From Melampsora larici-populina 98AG31 (taxonomy: Eukaryota > Basidiomycota > Pucciniomycetes > Pucciniales > Melampsoraceae), in the NCBI RefSeq assembly GCF_000204055.1, contig NW_006768797.1, positions 5,202 to 69,201 on the forward strand: a stretch of 64,000 bases of DNA, in the 5' to 3' direction. Shown one piece after another: positions 45,871 to 56,515 of the stretch. Positions within the stretch are counted from its first letter, which is position 1, and the number at the start of each line of letters is the position of its first letter. The notes below the pieces were generated by a model that was not told the origin of the DNA, made no database searches, and was given only the letters and a program-made list of their open reading frames with translations. A program made the translations under genes and the position numbers.

Positions 45871-46224
45871 GATGGGTAAGTAATGATTCAGCTTGCTTAA
45901 TTAATTTTTCAAGCGGGGTTGTGAAAAATTAATTAAGCAAGATCCGTGCAAGATTTCTTGCACGGATCTTGCACGTCGGTCTTGCAAATTTCTTGCACAG
46001 GTTTGAACGCCATAATTATCAAAATTCACTTTACGAAAAACAAAAAATAGCACAAGTAGACATGATGAAAAAGATAGGACATTGTTAAACAAATTGATAC
46101 AAAATACTTGGATTTGTGGTAGGGACTGGCGTGATTTCAACAGAGTTCTTGATTGAAAGGTGATGGATTTACGCCTTTTTAAATGTTCTGATCCTGCAGG
46201 AGTCATGGCCTCGCGGTTTTGGTT

Positions 46225-46861
46225 TCAGACTCCAGTAGAACGATTGATGAATTCCTGGATTTGAAGGAGGCAAATGAACATTGATCACTAAAAATCTTAT
46301 CACATCAAGAAGCAGAAGATATCACTAACAGTGAGTTGGGCAACGCCTGCTCCAGAGACTACATCCGATTTCTCTGCATTCACAAAGGTCATGAAAGTAG
46401 GAATTGCTCTGATACCATATTGGCTAGCAACATCCTGGAAAAATAAAGTCAAATTATTCAGGTTAATCACACGGCAGGATTGATCGAAATCGTAGCTTTA
46501 AGTTCAACAGAGACCAACCGGAAGGCTATCAATGTTAACTTTACAAAACTTCACCTTGCAGGAAGTATCTTCCTCAGCTAGCTTCTCAAACACGGGCGAG
46601 ATGACTTTACAAGGTCCACACCTACAGAAGGAAATATACAACTCGTGAGCAAGCGTCCAACGATGTTCTTTGTACAGAAATTGAGTTTATACCAAGGAGC
46701 CCAAAAATCCACAATGGTCACCTTTTCGGTTTCAATCTGGCGACAAAGGTGACTTATGAATCTTTAGAATTCGGACACAAGGACAGACCAAAACAAAGAG
46801 AAGCAAGACTCACTGCTTTCTGGAATTCAGTATTGCTAGAAATTTCTTCGACTGATGGCAT
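46225..46861 (-). CDS. Thioredoxin (109 aa), copy 2, Cys-enriched
   Basis: Five exons on the minus strand: 46814-46861, 46693-46736, 46519-46621, 46330-46434 and 46225-46254. Lengths (48, 44, 103, 105, 30) are identical to copy 1. It reads MPSVEEISSNTEFQKA, VDFWAPWCGPCKVISPVFE (active site WCGPC), then TSCKVKFCKVNIDSLP, QYGIRAIPTFMTF with the cis-Pro, and GAGVAQLT. Compared with copy 1 it has two additional Cys in the central strand region and clearly diverged flanks, so the duplication is old. It is cytosolic by the lack of a presequence. The Harbinger-like element ends about 210 bp beyond its 3' end. Confidence 0.93.
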
Positions 46862-47224
46862 GTTATCTTGTTTCTTGCGTTTGGTTAGGGATGGATGGAA
46901 AGGATTAGGAAGGGACGACACTGATGAGGATGAATGGAGTATAAATGAAAGGGTTTAAGTGTACATAGAGATAGTCACTCTGGCTTTTGTTGTATTTATG
47001 AACTTGCTCACGGTGAGTTGTATTAGATACTTCCTATTACTTACATATCATTCTCAACCCGTTCTTCTTCCTCGCTGTTTAGCAACTTTAGCCAGCCTCC
47101 ACTTCATTCCTTCATTAAAACTCTCGGTTTGATAATTGATTGGTACGTGTTACCACGAAGAGGACTCGGTGATGGAACGATCGCTTAAACTGTTGATAAT
47201 CTGCGTTGGCTTGCTATTTGTCTC
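46862..47224. other. Thioredoxin copy 2 upstream region
   Basis: No supported gene. A short frame at about 47172 (MERSLKLLIICVGLLFVSW) has a membrane-anchor-like sequence and could be a first exon of the next gene, but a splice joining them was not found. Confidence 0.35.
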
Positions 47225-47557
47225 TTGGATCGCGTTCTTAAGTCAATACCTTTCATTCCTTGTCAAACTTTGATAACTCTTCTCACTATCGCCGTCCGGT
47301 CTTTTGCTTCTCCCTCAGTCCTTTCCACTTGCATGGGACCTCCTATTCGACGGCTTTTGTCAAACTGGTGGTCCGACCTGGTCCAATCTGGTCATTCCAA
47401 CGCTATCCAGATCAACTACGATCGTATACCACTCGGTTTGAATGCCGAAGAAATTGAACTCAGTGGCTTTCACAATCAAGATCCATCCCCAGCACCTCGG
47501 CCCTACGCTAGTCGTGATCGCTATGGAAGGGTTGCCCTTGAACGTTCGGGACTATGA
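47225..47557 (+). CDS. Small hypothetical protein (up to 110 aa)
   Basis: The C-terminal two thirds look coding: PPIRRLLSNWWSDLVQSGHS, AIQINYDRIPLGLNAEEIEL, then a Pro-rich segment and RPYASRDRYGRVALERSGL. The N-terminal part may be intron or alternative exon. No family is recognised. Confidence 0.4.
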   Translation: MDRVLKSIPFIPCQTLITLLTIAVRSFASPSVLSTCMGPPIRRLLSNWWSDLVQSGHSNAIQINYDRIPLGLNAEEIELSGFHNQDPSPAPRPYASRDRYGRVALERSGL

Positions 47558-47984
47558 TCGATAATTATGAATCAGAGTGTTTGTGATCGTCTATTACGCA
47601 TGATCCTCCCTCGGTTTGACGTTTTGAGGCCTACCACATCCTTGTATCTGAGCATTTCCATATCTACCGCTGGCCTACTTACACAATAGCCCGAACACAT
47701 TTATTCTTGTGACTTTCTCCAACCTGCAATATGAATCATACTGAGATAAAGTGCACAAACAGAGCCAGTTGGCGCCATATTCACCAAATGGCTTCGCTAC
47801 CTGAGATATAGATACTGGAAGAAATGGTACTTCTTTCAAAGGTAAAATTCTTAAACACCAGATTGTTACAATGTTGGTGACGATTCAAAAAGAAGTGAAG
47901 AAGACAACGTGAAAGTGAGCCTGAATCACAAAAAGTCATGTAGAACAGACGCTCATGTCTGTCTCTCAAGCATCAAATATAGTA
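47558..47984. other. 3' intergenic region
   Basis: Lies between two convergent 3' ends. No feature is recognised. Confidence 0.5.
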
Positions 47985-50289
47985 TTACAAAGTCTTTGCG
48001 ACTGCAAGGGTACCTTGAAAGAAATCAGCAAAGCTATAAGGTTGCTGTTGCTGATCTGTCATTTCCTCATCCTCTGCAACTGCCTGTCCTGGGTCCTTCA
48101 TCTCTTCATCTGCTCCGAGAGCCGCGACCGCATTCTTCTTGGCTTTCTTCTTGTCCTTTCGAGCCTGTTTGGCTATCCGTTTGTTCTCTCCAACACCTTC
48201 GATACCCATTCGAGCTAGTTGAGCTGCCTGACTGGATCCCACCACCTTGACCTGCGGTTCAGCTACAGTCGTTTCAAAGCTGACCTGCTTCGACTTTTTG
48301 GGAGGCAGAGAAACCGTCTCAGGACCCATCACATCAACCCTTCGCTTGGTTGTTGACTCATTTGCGCATCCATCCCTAACAAAACCAGAATTTCGAACAG
48401 ATGATCAGCTCAAGACAAAGACAACGAAGCCAGATCATAGGGACAAGATAGAACACTTACATCTCCTCATCCATTTCCTCGTCAGCCAAACCCGGAATCT
48501 CACCAAGTAATTTAATCCCACTCTCTTCACCCTCTTTGATTTCCGCACTCTTCATTTTGACCACTGAGCTCATCTCCTTTTGACTCTTTGAGGATCCCAA
48601 AATCTCTTCGTCAACTTGTGAAAAGAGTGCTTCGAAATCGAATTCAACACCATACTCATTCATGATCTTTGAGCTTCCTACCTCGCCATGTTCACTGTCA
48701 GTTTGATTGACAGTCAAACGCGCCGCAGGTAAACTCGATGCGGCTGGTGGTAAAGCTGGAGGAACCGTGTAGTAAGGGATCCGACCTGAATTCCAATCTC
48801 TGAGTATGCTACGAGCTGTGCCGACTAAATCTGGGATTCCACCTTTCTTCACCCGCCCTCGACTCCTAGCGACATGAATCAAAAATTCTTTGGTTCGATC
48901 CTCGTCAGGTTGACCGTTGTAAGTAAAGGCGGGAACGTTGTAGAGTAACATCAGATGCTCAGCCTTGCATCGATCCAAGATGACACCGACCGGTCCGAGT
49001 GGATCCTCGACTTGTTCAACCTTGACTGCATTCCTCAATACTCGAGCAGCAGAAGCCTTCGCGTTGTCCGCTCTAGATTCGACCACCACACCAGGACAAT
49101 CTAGAATCTTGAGTCCCTTTTCGAGTGCGATTTCCTGGACGTCCTTTGTATAACCTGGTGTAGGGGCTACACCACAAGCTTTTGAACGCTTCAAAGTGTT
49201 AATTAGAGATGATTTGCCGACATTTGGAAATCCAATGACACCGACGGTGATTGAGGCGAGAGATTTGACAGAGGGACCGGCCGAGGCAGAACCAGAGGCA
49301 GAGCTAGAATAACGGGCATAATTCTTCAAAAGGTGCATAAGAGGCTGGGTCGAGCAAGCATTTGATGAAGAATCAACTCCTTTCCGTGAGGTTGGATCAG
49401 CTCCTTTGGAAGAAAGGTTATTCCGTTGATTTTGAGTAGAGCACTTGAAGGGTAAAGTTGGCCAAGATCTACGTAGGTACTTCAACCAGCCTTCGACATT
49501 CTCTTTAGGTACTAGGTCAACCTTGTTGAGAATCAATAAAACCTTCTTTCCTGCTTTGACTGCATCTTTCTCTAATTCGATACTTCGCGTTCCTAAAGGG
49601 TCTCGAGCATCCAGGACTTCTACTACTACGTCTGAGAGCATCAAGACTTTTCGAAGTGACTTGGCGTAAGCGCGAAGAGAGGAAGCAGATGAGAGAGATG
49701 GGTCTTCGGGAGCATCGGCAGCATCGTCAAGATCGTCGTCGTTATCGAGGTCCATGTCGTTGTCGCCTTGTTCGATGGTAGCTGCAAGAGCAGCTGCACT
49801 AGTTGAAGCACTGGCGTCGGCTAGTTTTTGATTCTGTTTCTCGAGTATTCGCTATAAAGGCGCAAGATAAAGATATTAAGTATAATCCTAGGCCATGGAA
49901 TGTGAAATGCGCTCACTTGTTCCTTAGCTTGTTCTTTAGCTTGTTGCTGTTCATTCAAGACTTGCTCTTTGTATGGAAATAAATTAGGAATTCCAATATC
50001 TTTCTTGACACCTGTGACGACAAGAAAAACACTTTTAGAACAAAGTTGACTCCAAAAGATGAATGAAAATAACCTACGACTCTTCCATGTGACATCCTTC
50101 TTTGCATGCTTCTTCGCTTTTTTGTGAGCCTCTGAGACCTTGTGTTTAATCTTTTCGCGCATTCTTGTGGTGCCACGTTTGGAAGTTTCTGCATAAGTTG
50201 AGTAGGTGAGCGAAGAGAGAGAGGTCAGATATCATCATTCAATTGTGGTTATAAGATCTGATTCACTCACTCTTTCTAATCTTTGGCAT
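47985..50289 (-). CDS. NUG1: Nug1/GNL3-type nucle(ol)ar ribosome-assembly GTPase (668 aa)
   Basis: Five exons: 50271-50289, 50078-50188, 49917-50011, 48461-49851 and 47985-48375. They sum to 2007 nt. The start gives MPKIRKKTSKRGTTRMREK, a basic N terminus, then KKAKKHAKKDVTWKSR and DIGIPNLFPYKEQVL, close to yeast Nug1 as remembered. The GTPase is circularly permuted, with motif order DARDPLGTR (G5), LNKVDLVP (G4), GFPNVGKSSLIN (G1) and LDCPGVV (G3). A Nug1-like C-terminal region and a long acidic/basic tail follow. Nug1 acts in 60S subunit maturation and export. The protein is longer than yeast Nug1 (about 520) mainly through Ser-rich inserts and the tail. A short 590-bp interval separates it from divergent TCTP. 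Confidence 0.93.
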
Positions 50290-50878
50290 ATTATGTTCAA
50301 TAAAGACGTTCTAACTTTGATTTGATGTGATGTTTTGCTTTGTTGGTTGGTTCAATACTTCTCTCTGTGTCCTTCCTCAAAATTTCCAATCTGGCGCTCA
50401 TGTGCTGCGGCGTACTGGTAAGCTCGCAGCAAATGGGCCTGTCACGTGCCACAGCCCTCTTAAGAGTCAGACATAAGGGTTATGTAGGACACGATCAGGG
50501 TTTCCCCGATTCGGACTCCGATCGTGCTGAAGCGGGTTCAATTGAAAAAAAATTGAGGAATGTTTTGAATTGTGGTTGTGAACTGTATTTACTCATTCGG
50601 TCAGACTTTAATACTTAACTGTTTGTATGCGTCCGGTGTCCTTTCTTCTCCTTTAAACTTCCAAAACCAATCTCAACACTTCATCCGCATTCAAAAAAAA
50701 AGTCACTCACTTCCCAATCACTCTGTGGGTATCTCCTCAAACTCTTCTGATTGCTCGCCATCACTGCTGAACCAAATCTGTTCTCTTTCTTCTATCAAAA
50801 AAACTCATTCACATCGGACTTGAATTCGATACGATAAACCTATCTCATAATTTACTCAACGACAATCAACAGATCATC
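50290..50878. promoter_or_regulatory. Divergent promoter region of Nug1 and TCTP genes
   Basis: 589 bp between two start codons pointing away from each other, so it must hold both promoters. A pyrimidine-rich tract (about 50760-50815) precedes the TCTP start. No certain TATA box is assigned. Sharing a promoter between two translation-related genes suggests co-regulation (inference). Confidence 0.5.
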
Positions 50879-51672
50879 ATGATTATTTTTACCGATGTTA
50901 TCAGTGGAGACGAGGTCTGCTCAGATGCTTTCGAAGTAAGTCCTCGAGCATGATTCTAGGTGCTATACAGGATTCATCCTCTTTCAATCCAACTCTAAGA
51001 CTCACTCGACTTCCCGTAGATGAAAGAAAATCAAGGTGTCTTCTGGGAGGTCAACTGTCCCATGGAGGTCGTCAAGGATGGTGAAGTAGACATTGGTGCA
51101 AATGCTTCAGCTGAAGAACAAGCAGAAGCCCTTGAAGACGGAGCCGTGACTGTTAGTATTGTGTTTTATCAACCCAACCCAGTTCATCATATTGATATTT
51201 GCAATCTTGTGCACATTTCAGGTTAACAGTCTTATTCACACTTTCCGACTTCAAGCAACCTCTTTCGATAAGAAGTCTTACTTGACTTACTTGAAGGGTT
51301 ACATGAAGGCCATCAAAGCTCATCTTCAAGAAACCAAGCCCGACCGAGTGGCCGATTTCGAAAAGGAAGCCGCTGCAGCTGCCAAGAATATTGTTGCAAA
51401 TTTCAAAGACTATGAGTTTTACATTGGTGAAAAGATGAACCCAGATGGGTAAGTGTTTATGAGAAGTCAAGTTATAGGTCACAGCCATTGATTTTGTTGT
51501 ATTTGTGCGACTCGCATCAGAATGGTTGCCTTACTCAACTACCGAGAGGATGGTGTAACACCATACTTTACCTTGTAAGTCATCTTCTTGGACCCATCAC
51601 CAATCAGAATTGAAACTTACAAATTGTATCCCTTCCAGCTGGAAAGATGGACTCAACGAAATGAAAGTTTAA
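50879..51672 (+). CDS. Translationally controlled tumour protein homolog (167 aa)
   Basis: Five exons: 50879-50935, 51020-51151, 51222-51448, 51521-51574 and 51639-51672. They total 504 nt. It reads MIIFTDVISGDEVCSDAFE, then FWEVNCPMEVVKDGEVDIGA. TCTP signature regions follow: IGANASAEEQAEALEDGAV, and in the helical hairpin DKKSYLTYLKGYMKAIKAHL; FYIGEKMNPDGMVALLNYRE and TPYFTFWKDGLNEMKV end it. Length matches the family (about 167-172). TCTP is an abundant cytosolic protein linked to translation, growth control and stress. Intact. Confidence 0.97.
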
Positions 51673-52479
51673 ATTGAAACTTTCATGTTCTACCTCGATT
51701 TGGTTTGGCTTATCTTGACATATAATAGAAAGTGCCATCTTTACATCTCCGTTTCTCTTTTTTCTCCTCGGCATTTGTTCTTACGCGATCATGGTGTAAC
51801 GAATGATGGAATAGAGTTAGGGTGACATTGAAAAAAATAATGAAGAGTATCATGCTACGACGACACATTTAACGAACTTTGCTTGTCTCCCTGCGTGCGT
51901 ATTTGAGCTGAGATCACCGCTTAAGTCAACCTGACATATGATCTCCATATCTTATGGAATACACCGACCATCATCGGTTTGTTGTCTTGAGAGGATCTGT
52001 GAGAGCTGCTATGGACCCTACACAATGACCGATTCATATTGAACGTACACATCTTTGACTCCTCAACCAGTATGCCTCATTCAAAAGTCCTACAAAATCT
52101 GAAGTGCCTTCAGCAGGTAGTCTGATCAAATTGAATTCTCTTTGGACTGTGTGTTCACATTCTCCAGACTTGGCTTGACAGCTGTCTGCTATTTCATTTT
52201 TACTACTCTTTAGATGCCATCTACCTTGGACAAGTTTCTGAGCAGTACCACTGGATCCCAGATGTTTGCCAAAGATCTCTGGGGCAAAATATTTACTCTA
52301 TGATGGAGATTGCTAATTGAACTGTAAAGGGCCAATATGGGTGTTTTTGTTGAAGGACACCTGAGATTGTTGAATCTGAGGCATCCGCATGAGCAGTGCT
52401 GTTTCCCCAAGAGTCGTAGATTTTTCTCAAGTCATGATGTTGACAGTGATATAGGCTTAGCAGAAATCACAATGGAAAA
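51673..52479. other. Intergenic region downstream of TCTP
   Basis: About 0.8 kb with no gene recognised. Confidence 0.5.
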
Positions 52480-52983
52480 GTGAACCATAATTTCAATTTA
52501 ACTGAAATTCAAAGATTTGCAGAAGGATATCTAAGCAAAGGGGAAAGTTGTTCACAAGATGTAGGCAAAGAATCAGGAAAAACAGATAAAGTAACAGCCA
52601 TTGTCATTCCTCCTGATGAAATTGATAAACACCTATTTACTAGTCATCAGAACCAGACTGAAAACATTGGGATCAGCTGGGCTACTTTGGATACTAAAAG
52701 AGAAGCATTGATTTCAAGACTCAGACATGATGAATCGGTTTTGTTGGTCAATTCTGTAGTCTAATCTAACATACTGTTTAATGAATTTGAAAACCCTATT
52801 GGTGTTACTGGTGAGATTCAAGGTGAGGCTTGCAAAGAGGAAATTCAAGAAAAGTTGAATGGTGACTTTAACCCTGATGATGAAAGTTTGAACAATTCAG
52901 TAACAGTATTTTTCTCTCACTGTGAAGTGATTTTTGGGTCGTTTGCAGTGCCCAGCTTGGTTTCTGAAGAATTGTCTTGGTGA
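52480..52983 (+). pseudogene. Broken open frame of unknown origin
   Basis: 94 codons are open (NLTEIQRFAEGYLSKGESCS, KVTAIVIPPDEIDKHLF), then one TAA at 52762, after which the same frame stays open for about 70 codons (FNEFENPIGVTGEIQGEACK, NGDFNPDDESLNNSVTVF). It is acidic and hydrophilic with no recognised domain. Its position ahead of the gypsy remnant suggests retroelement gag-like or captured sequence. Confidence 0.35.
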
Positions 52984-53010
52984 CTTTTTCCAATTACATG
53001 AGATCGGTCA

Positions 53011-53175
53011 CACTACCAAAAATGTAATATTTTCTGGACAGAAAAGAAAAGTATTGATGTAGAGAAATCCTGAGACACAAGCAAGAGAGCAAAAAATCCA
53101 AACAAAATATGATAATGCATCTTGTTCCTAGATCTTGCAGCTCCATTATGAGTTTTCTTTGTATTTTACAAGCAG
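53011..53175 (+). mobile_element. Isolated CACTA-type terminal repeat
   Basis: Starts CACTACCAAAAATGTAATAT, then TTTTCTGGACAGAAAA, and later ATGCATCTTGTTCC. In order and spacing these match the left arm of the MITE at 2861-3676. No matching right end was found downstream, so it is a solo end or truncated element of the same family. Confidence 0.7.
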
Positions 53176-53928
53176 GTATTCAATAATGTGAGTCACACCA
53201 GTAAACAACCACTGCCTGTGGATGCTCAACCTACCTTGACAACTGCAATACCAACAATCCCTGTAAGCATACCAATTCACCATCTTCAATGAGAAATCCA
53301 AAAGACAAGGGGTGATAGAAGCCTGCTGTATCTGTGGAAATACTGATCATTATGTGGGAAGTTGTTCAGATAGAAGAAAGAGGAGTGGAAGAGATAACTG
53401 GTGAGGAAGAGGATTAATTAGATTCAAAGCCAGAATGGCTGAGCAGACAGAGTACAGGAAGGAGATAGATCAGAAGAGAGGTCAGAAGTCTCAAAAAACC
53501 CAGGAGTGCTGGTTCTGCCTTACTTGGGCAAAGATAACTTAACTGCCAAGGGTAGTGACGTAAATACTCTTGAAATGGAAGATACTGGGATCATTGATAT
53601 TATTAACATTTGTTATTTCTGTGCTCTGACTATTCGGAAATTGAATGCTGCCACAATCAGACTAAATATCCATTAGCTGTTACAATGGAATTAATGGACA
53701 GCCTATTGAATACCAACCAATTTATAAGTCTTAACATGAGAAATGGATATAATAATTTGCAGGTACAGGAAGGGGATGAAGCAAACTAGTATTCATCTGA
53801 AAAGGTGGATAATTTAAACCATTGACAATGCCTTTTTGTCTGACTGGTGCCCCAGGCTTCTTTCAATATTTCATCCAAAATATTATCAAGGCACACATTG
53901 TAAATTGTAGAACTTATGACCCAACAAG

Positions 53929-54040
53929 CACTGTGCCCGTGGAGGGCGCCCTAGACGTCAGGGGCCCTCAAGAGTACAAAGGGAAGCCTTTGTACTTGTT
54001 GGAGCCCCCGACGTCAGGGGCGCTCTCCACGGGCACAGTG
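53929..54040. mobile_element. 112-bp GC-rich inverted-repeat element
   Basis: The ends CACTGTGCCCGTGGAG and a complementary CTCCACGGGCACAGTG are flanked by AAG on each side (53926-53928, 54041-54043). The interior has GACGTCAGGGG in both halves and a central AGTACAAAG..CTTTGTACT hairpin. It lies in the reverse transcriptase region of the gypsy remnant. CACT ends with a 3-bp duplication are compatible with CACTA mobilisation. Confidence 0.8.
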
Positions 54041-54511
54041 AAGGGGTATACAGAGCTTCAAGGGGATGATCCACTGACAAAAAAACTAGCGGAAGTTGTT
54101 CAAAGACTGCCCTTCTAAGATGATACAGTTTGAAAAGACCATTGTTGAATTGTGTACTGATAGGTTCAAGAGGAAAGTATCTTCAAAGGGCTTAAAAGAA
54201 CAAAGAGCACAAATCTAAAACAAAGGTAGCTTTTGAAAGTGACCGAGCAAAGTGAAGAAGAGCCTATTATGATTGTTTCTCAACAATTTTAGTACTGTTC
54301 TACTCAGATAACAAAAAGAAATGCTTGATGTCATTTTGATATCATTCCCAAATGACTTAATAAGTCTACAAAGTTCAATAATAATGTAAATCTCTCTTTC
54401 TGATTGTAATAAAGGGTATATTTAAGTGACCTGGTACTGTCAGAATAAGTTTATAATTGAAATAATAAAGTTATGTCAAGATATGCCTGCTTTGAAGCTA
54501 CTTGAAGGGTA

Positions 54512-54977
54512 CACCAGGGGGTAAAGGTCCTCGGCCTTGGATCGTTCTGGAAACGTGTCCAGGAATTTTGTTGCGAGAACCAAGACAAAGCGGTTCCGGT
54601 AACAAAATGAGGAGAACCGTGTGACAATCAGTTGTTTTCACCGGTTTTTGTGGGTTCAAGACGACCAAAAATCGTAGTCAAAGATGGCATGAAGGTTGGT
54701 CAAGACTCGGATGAGACAATACCTTGACCCAAGTGCAACCATCTGGTTGTGATGTGATGTGTTTGACCTCGTCAGTTTTTGCTCGGCTGAGCTGTCAATC
54801 GATGGGTTCAGCACTCTTGCATGCAGCTTGCTTTTCGGTGACTGCTACGTGATGGCAGCGTTTTTGTTTTGAAAAACCTGGACACGTTCTGGACACGTCC
54901 CAAAACAATTGAAATGTCGTAGCGTGTCTGTAACGCTATCAATCCTACTTTTGGAACGTGTCACTTACCCCCTGGTG
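54512..54977. mobile_element. Element Q copy 2, intact 466-bp MITE with empty KDZ site
   Basis: The ends CACCAGGGGGTAAAG and TTACCCCCTGGTG are bordered by TA (54510-54511, 54978-54979). It aligns along its whole length with 6595-6861 plus 17867-18065. At 54771-54778 it reads GTCAGTTT where copy 1 has the 8-bp KDZ duplication GTCAGTCT, so it represents the pre-insertion structure. Noncoding. Confidence 0.9.
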
Positions 54978-55956
54978 TATGGTGTAGTCAAAGGCCTACT
55001 GTAGTTCAAGAAGAATTTAGTGTTTCCAGACAATGTTGACATAAAATCTTTACACTCCAGACACAACAGAAGGGACCCGCCTGGACATCTGCTAAGATTT
55101 AATCACTAATCTCCCAAATGCAAACAACTTTAATGGTATCCTGACAGTGGTAGATCAGCTGACAAAAATGGCCCACTCCATCCCTTGCAACAAGGACATG
55201 ACATTGAGTAACCTAGCAGATCTGATGATGTATGAATTATGGTATCTACATTGAACTCTGCAAACAATCGCATCATACTGCGGAAATATATTGAGCTCAA
55301 GGATTACAAAGGAGTTTAATGCACAACTGGGTATCAAGACTCAATCATCAATAGCATATCACAATCAGATGATGGCCAATTGCAAATAAAAACGTGGTGA
55401 AGCAGTTTATGAGGCATTTCACATTCTATAAACATGATGATTGGTACAAATCATTACCATTCACTGAATTTCTTACAACAACAACCAGCATGCAGCAACT
55501 GGAATATCCCTTTCAAAGCTAACTATGGTTTTGACATATGCTTCACAGAGATTCCATCCAGCAAACAGTGTGCACCTTTAGTAGAACAACAACTAAACCA
55601 AATCAAGGAAGTGAAATAAAAATTGAAAGACACAATGCAGCTGACGCAAGAACAAAGGAAGGTCCAATTCAATAAGAAAGTTTGACTGACTTCAGAATAA
55701 ACCATGGGAGAAAAGGTTTGGCTTAACAATAAGCCCCTGTCAACAACCAGACCAACAGAAAAGTTTTCAAAGTGATCAGGACCTTTTACATTTCTGCAAG
55801 AGTGTCAAATAATGCTCATCTGCTTCTGTTGCCCAAGTCTATGATCAAGAAGATACACCTGGTTGTTCATGTGAACTTATTACATCAATTCAAGAAAAGC
55901 AACATCTCAAGTCAAAATAAAGTTCAACTATCTCCAATCATAATTAATGAGAATTA

Positions 55957-56113
55957 GGGTACTCAAAGTAAGTATGCACACGTACATACTTTTTGCTGCA
56001 TACTTTTTTTTGGCGGGGAGACCAAGGCCAAAAGTATATTTTTTTCTTTTTCCCCGCCAAAAAAAAGTATGCACACGAAAGTATGTACGTGTGCATACTT
56101 ACTTTGAGTACCC
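55957..56113. mobile_element. 157-bp TA-flanked MITE
   Basis: The ends GGGTACTCAAAGTAAGTATG and its complement lie between TA dinucleotides (55955-55956, 56114-56115). Inverted arms are about 60 bp, with a GGCGGGG/CCCCGCC stem and a short loop. Tc1/mariner-type by duplication. It is inserted near the 3' end of the gypsy remnant. Confidence 0.88.
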
Positions 56114-56515
56114 TAAATGAAGAATTCAAATCAGGTAAGTTTTTGATACAGCTGTTTCAAAAATAAAAGTGGTTGTGTTTGTTTTTTATTTTGTTTTTTT
56201 CATATCCGCGGTTAATGTATTTTGCTCGATTGGGTTATTTATCTGGATTGGGAGCAGATGAGGTCAAGCCTGCTCAAATGTTGGCATCAAGATCTGTGTT
56301 CAGTCCTCCGGATTTGACCTTTCCTGCAAGATTTAAAACCACGGATATGAAAAGAAAAAAAATCAAAAACAACAACAGCTGTAAAAGAAAAAGAGGAAAA
56401 AAATACAATATTTGATCAATTGGAAAGGGTATAAGGAAGAAAATGACTCATGGGAGCTGGAGGAAGGTTTAAAGAGCCCAGGAAATAATGAAAGACTTTG
56501 ATTTGAAATATTCAA

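Larger units (their letters stand above)
41706..46011. mobile_element. Harbinger/ISL2EU-like transposon with two convergent genes
   Basis: 4306 bp. The first 30 bp (41706-41735, starting GGCGTTCAAACCTGTGCAAG) are repeated inverted without mismatch at 45982-46011. Both ends abut AT (41704-41705, 46012-46013), consistent with an AT duplication; the usual Harbinger TWA triplet is not seen as a direct repeat. Subterminal CTTGCAC-type words recur at both ends. It carries a SANT/Myb-like DNA-binding protein gene on plus and a DDE transposase gene on minus, the classic two-gene Harbinger arrangement. Confidence 0.9.
53285..56515 (+). pseudogene. Decayed Ty3/gypsy chromovirus polyprotein
   Basis: Recognisable blocks in order on the plus strand: a CCHC zinc knuckle CCICGNTDHYVGSC (about 53324-53366); a reverse transcriptase piece with MPFCLTGAPGFFQ (about 53827-53865); integrase with VVDQLTKMAHSIPCNKD and LGIKTQSSIAYH (about 55120-55370); a GPF box region KVWLNNKPLSTTRP (about 55710); and a chromodomain WKGYKEENDSWE (about 56420). 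Stops and frameshifts occur throughout and RNase H is not recognisable. LTRs were not located. The chromodomain places it among chromoviruses. It carries several later insertions (53929-54040, 54512-54977, 55957-56113). Confidence 0.8.
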
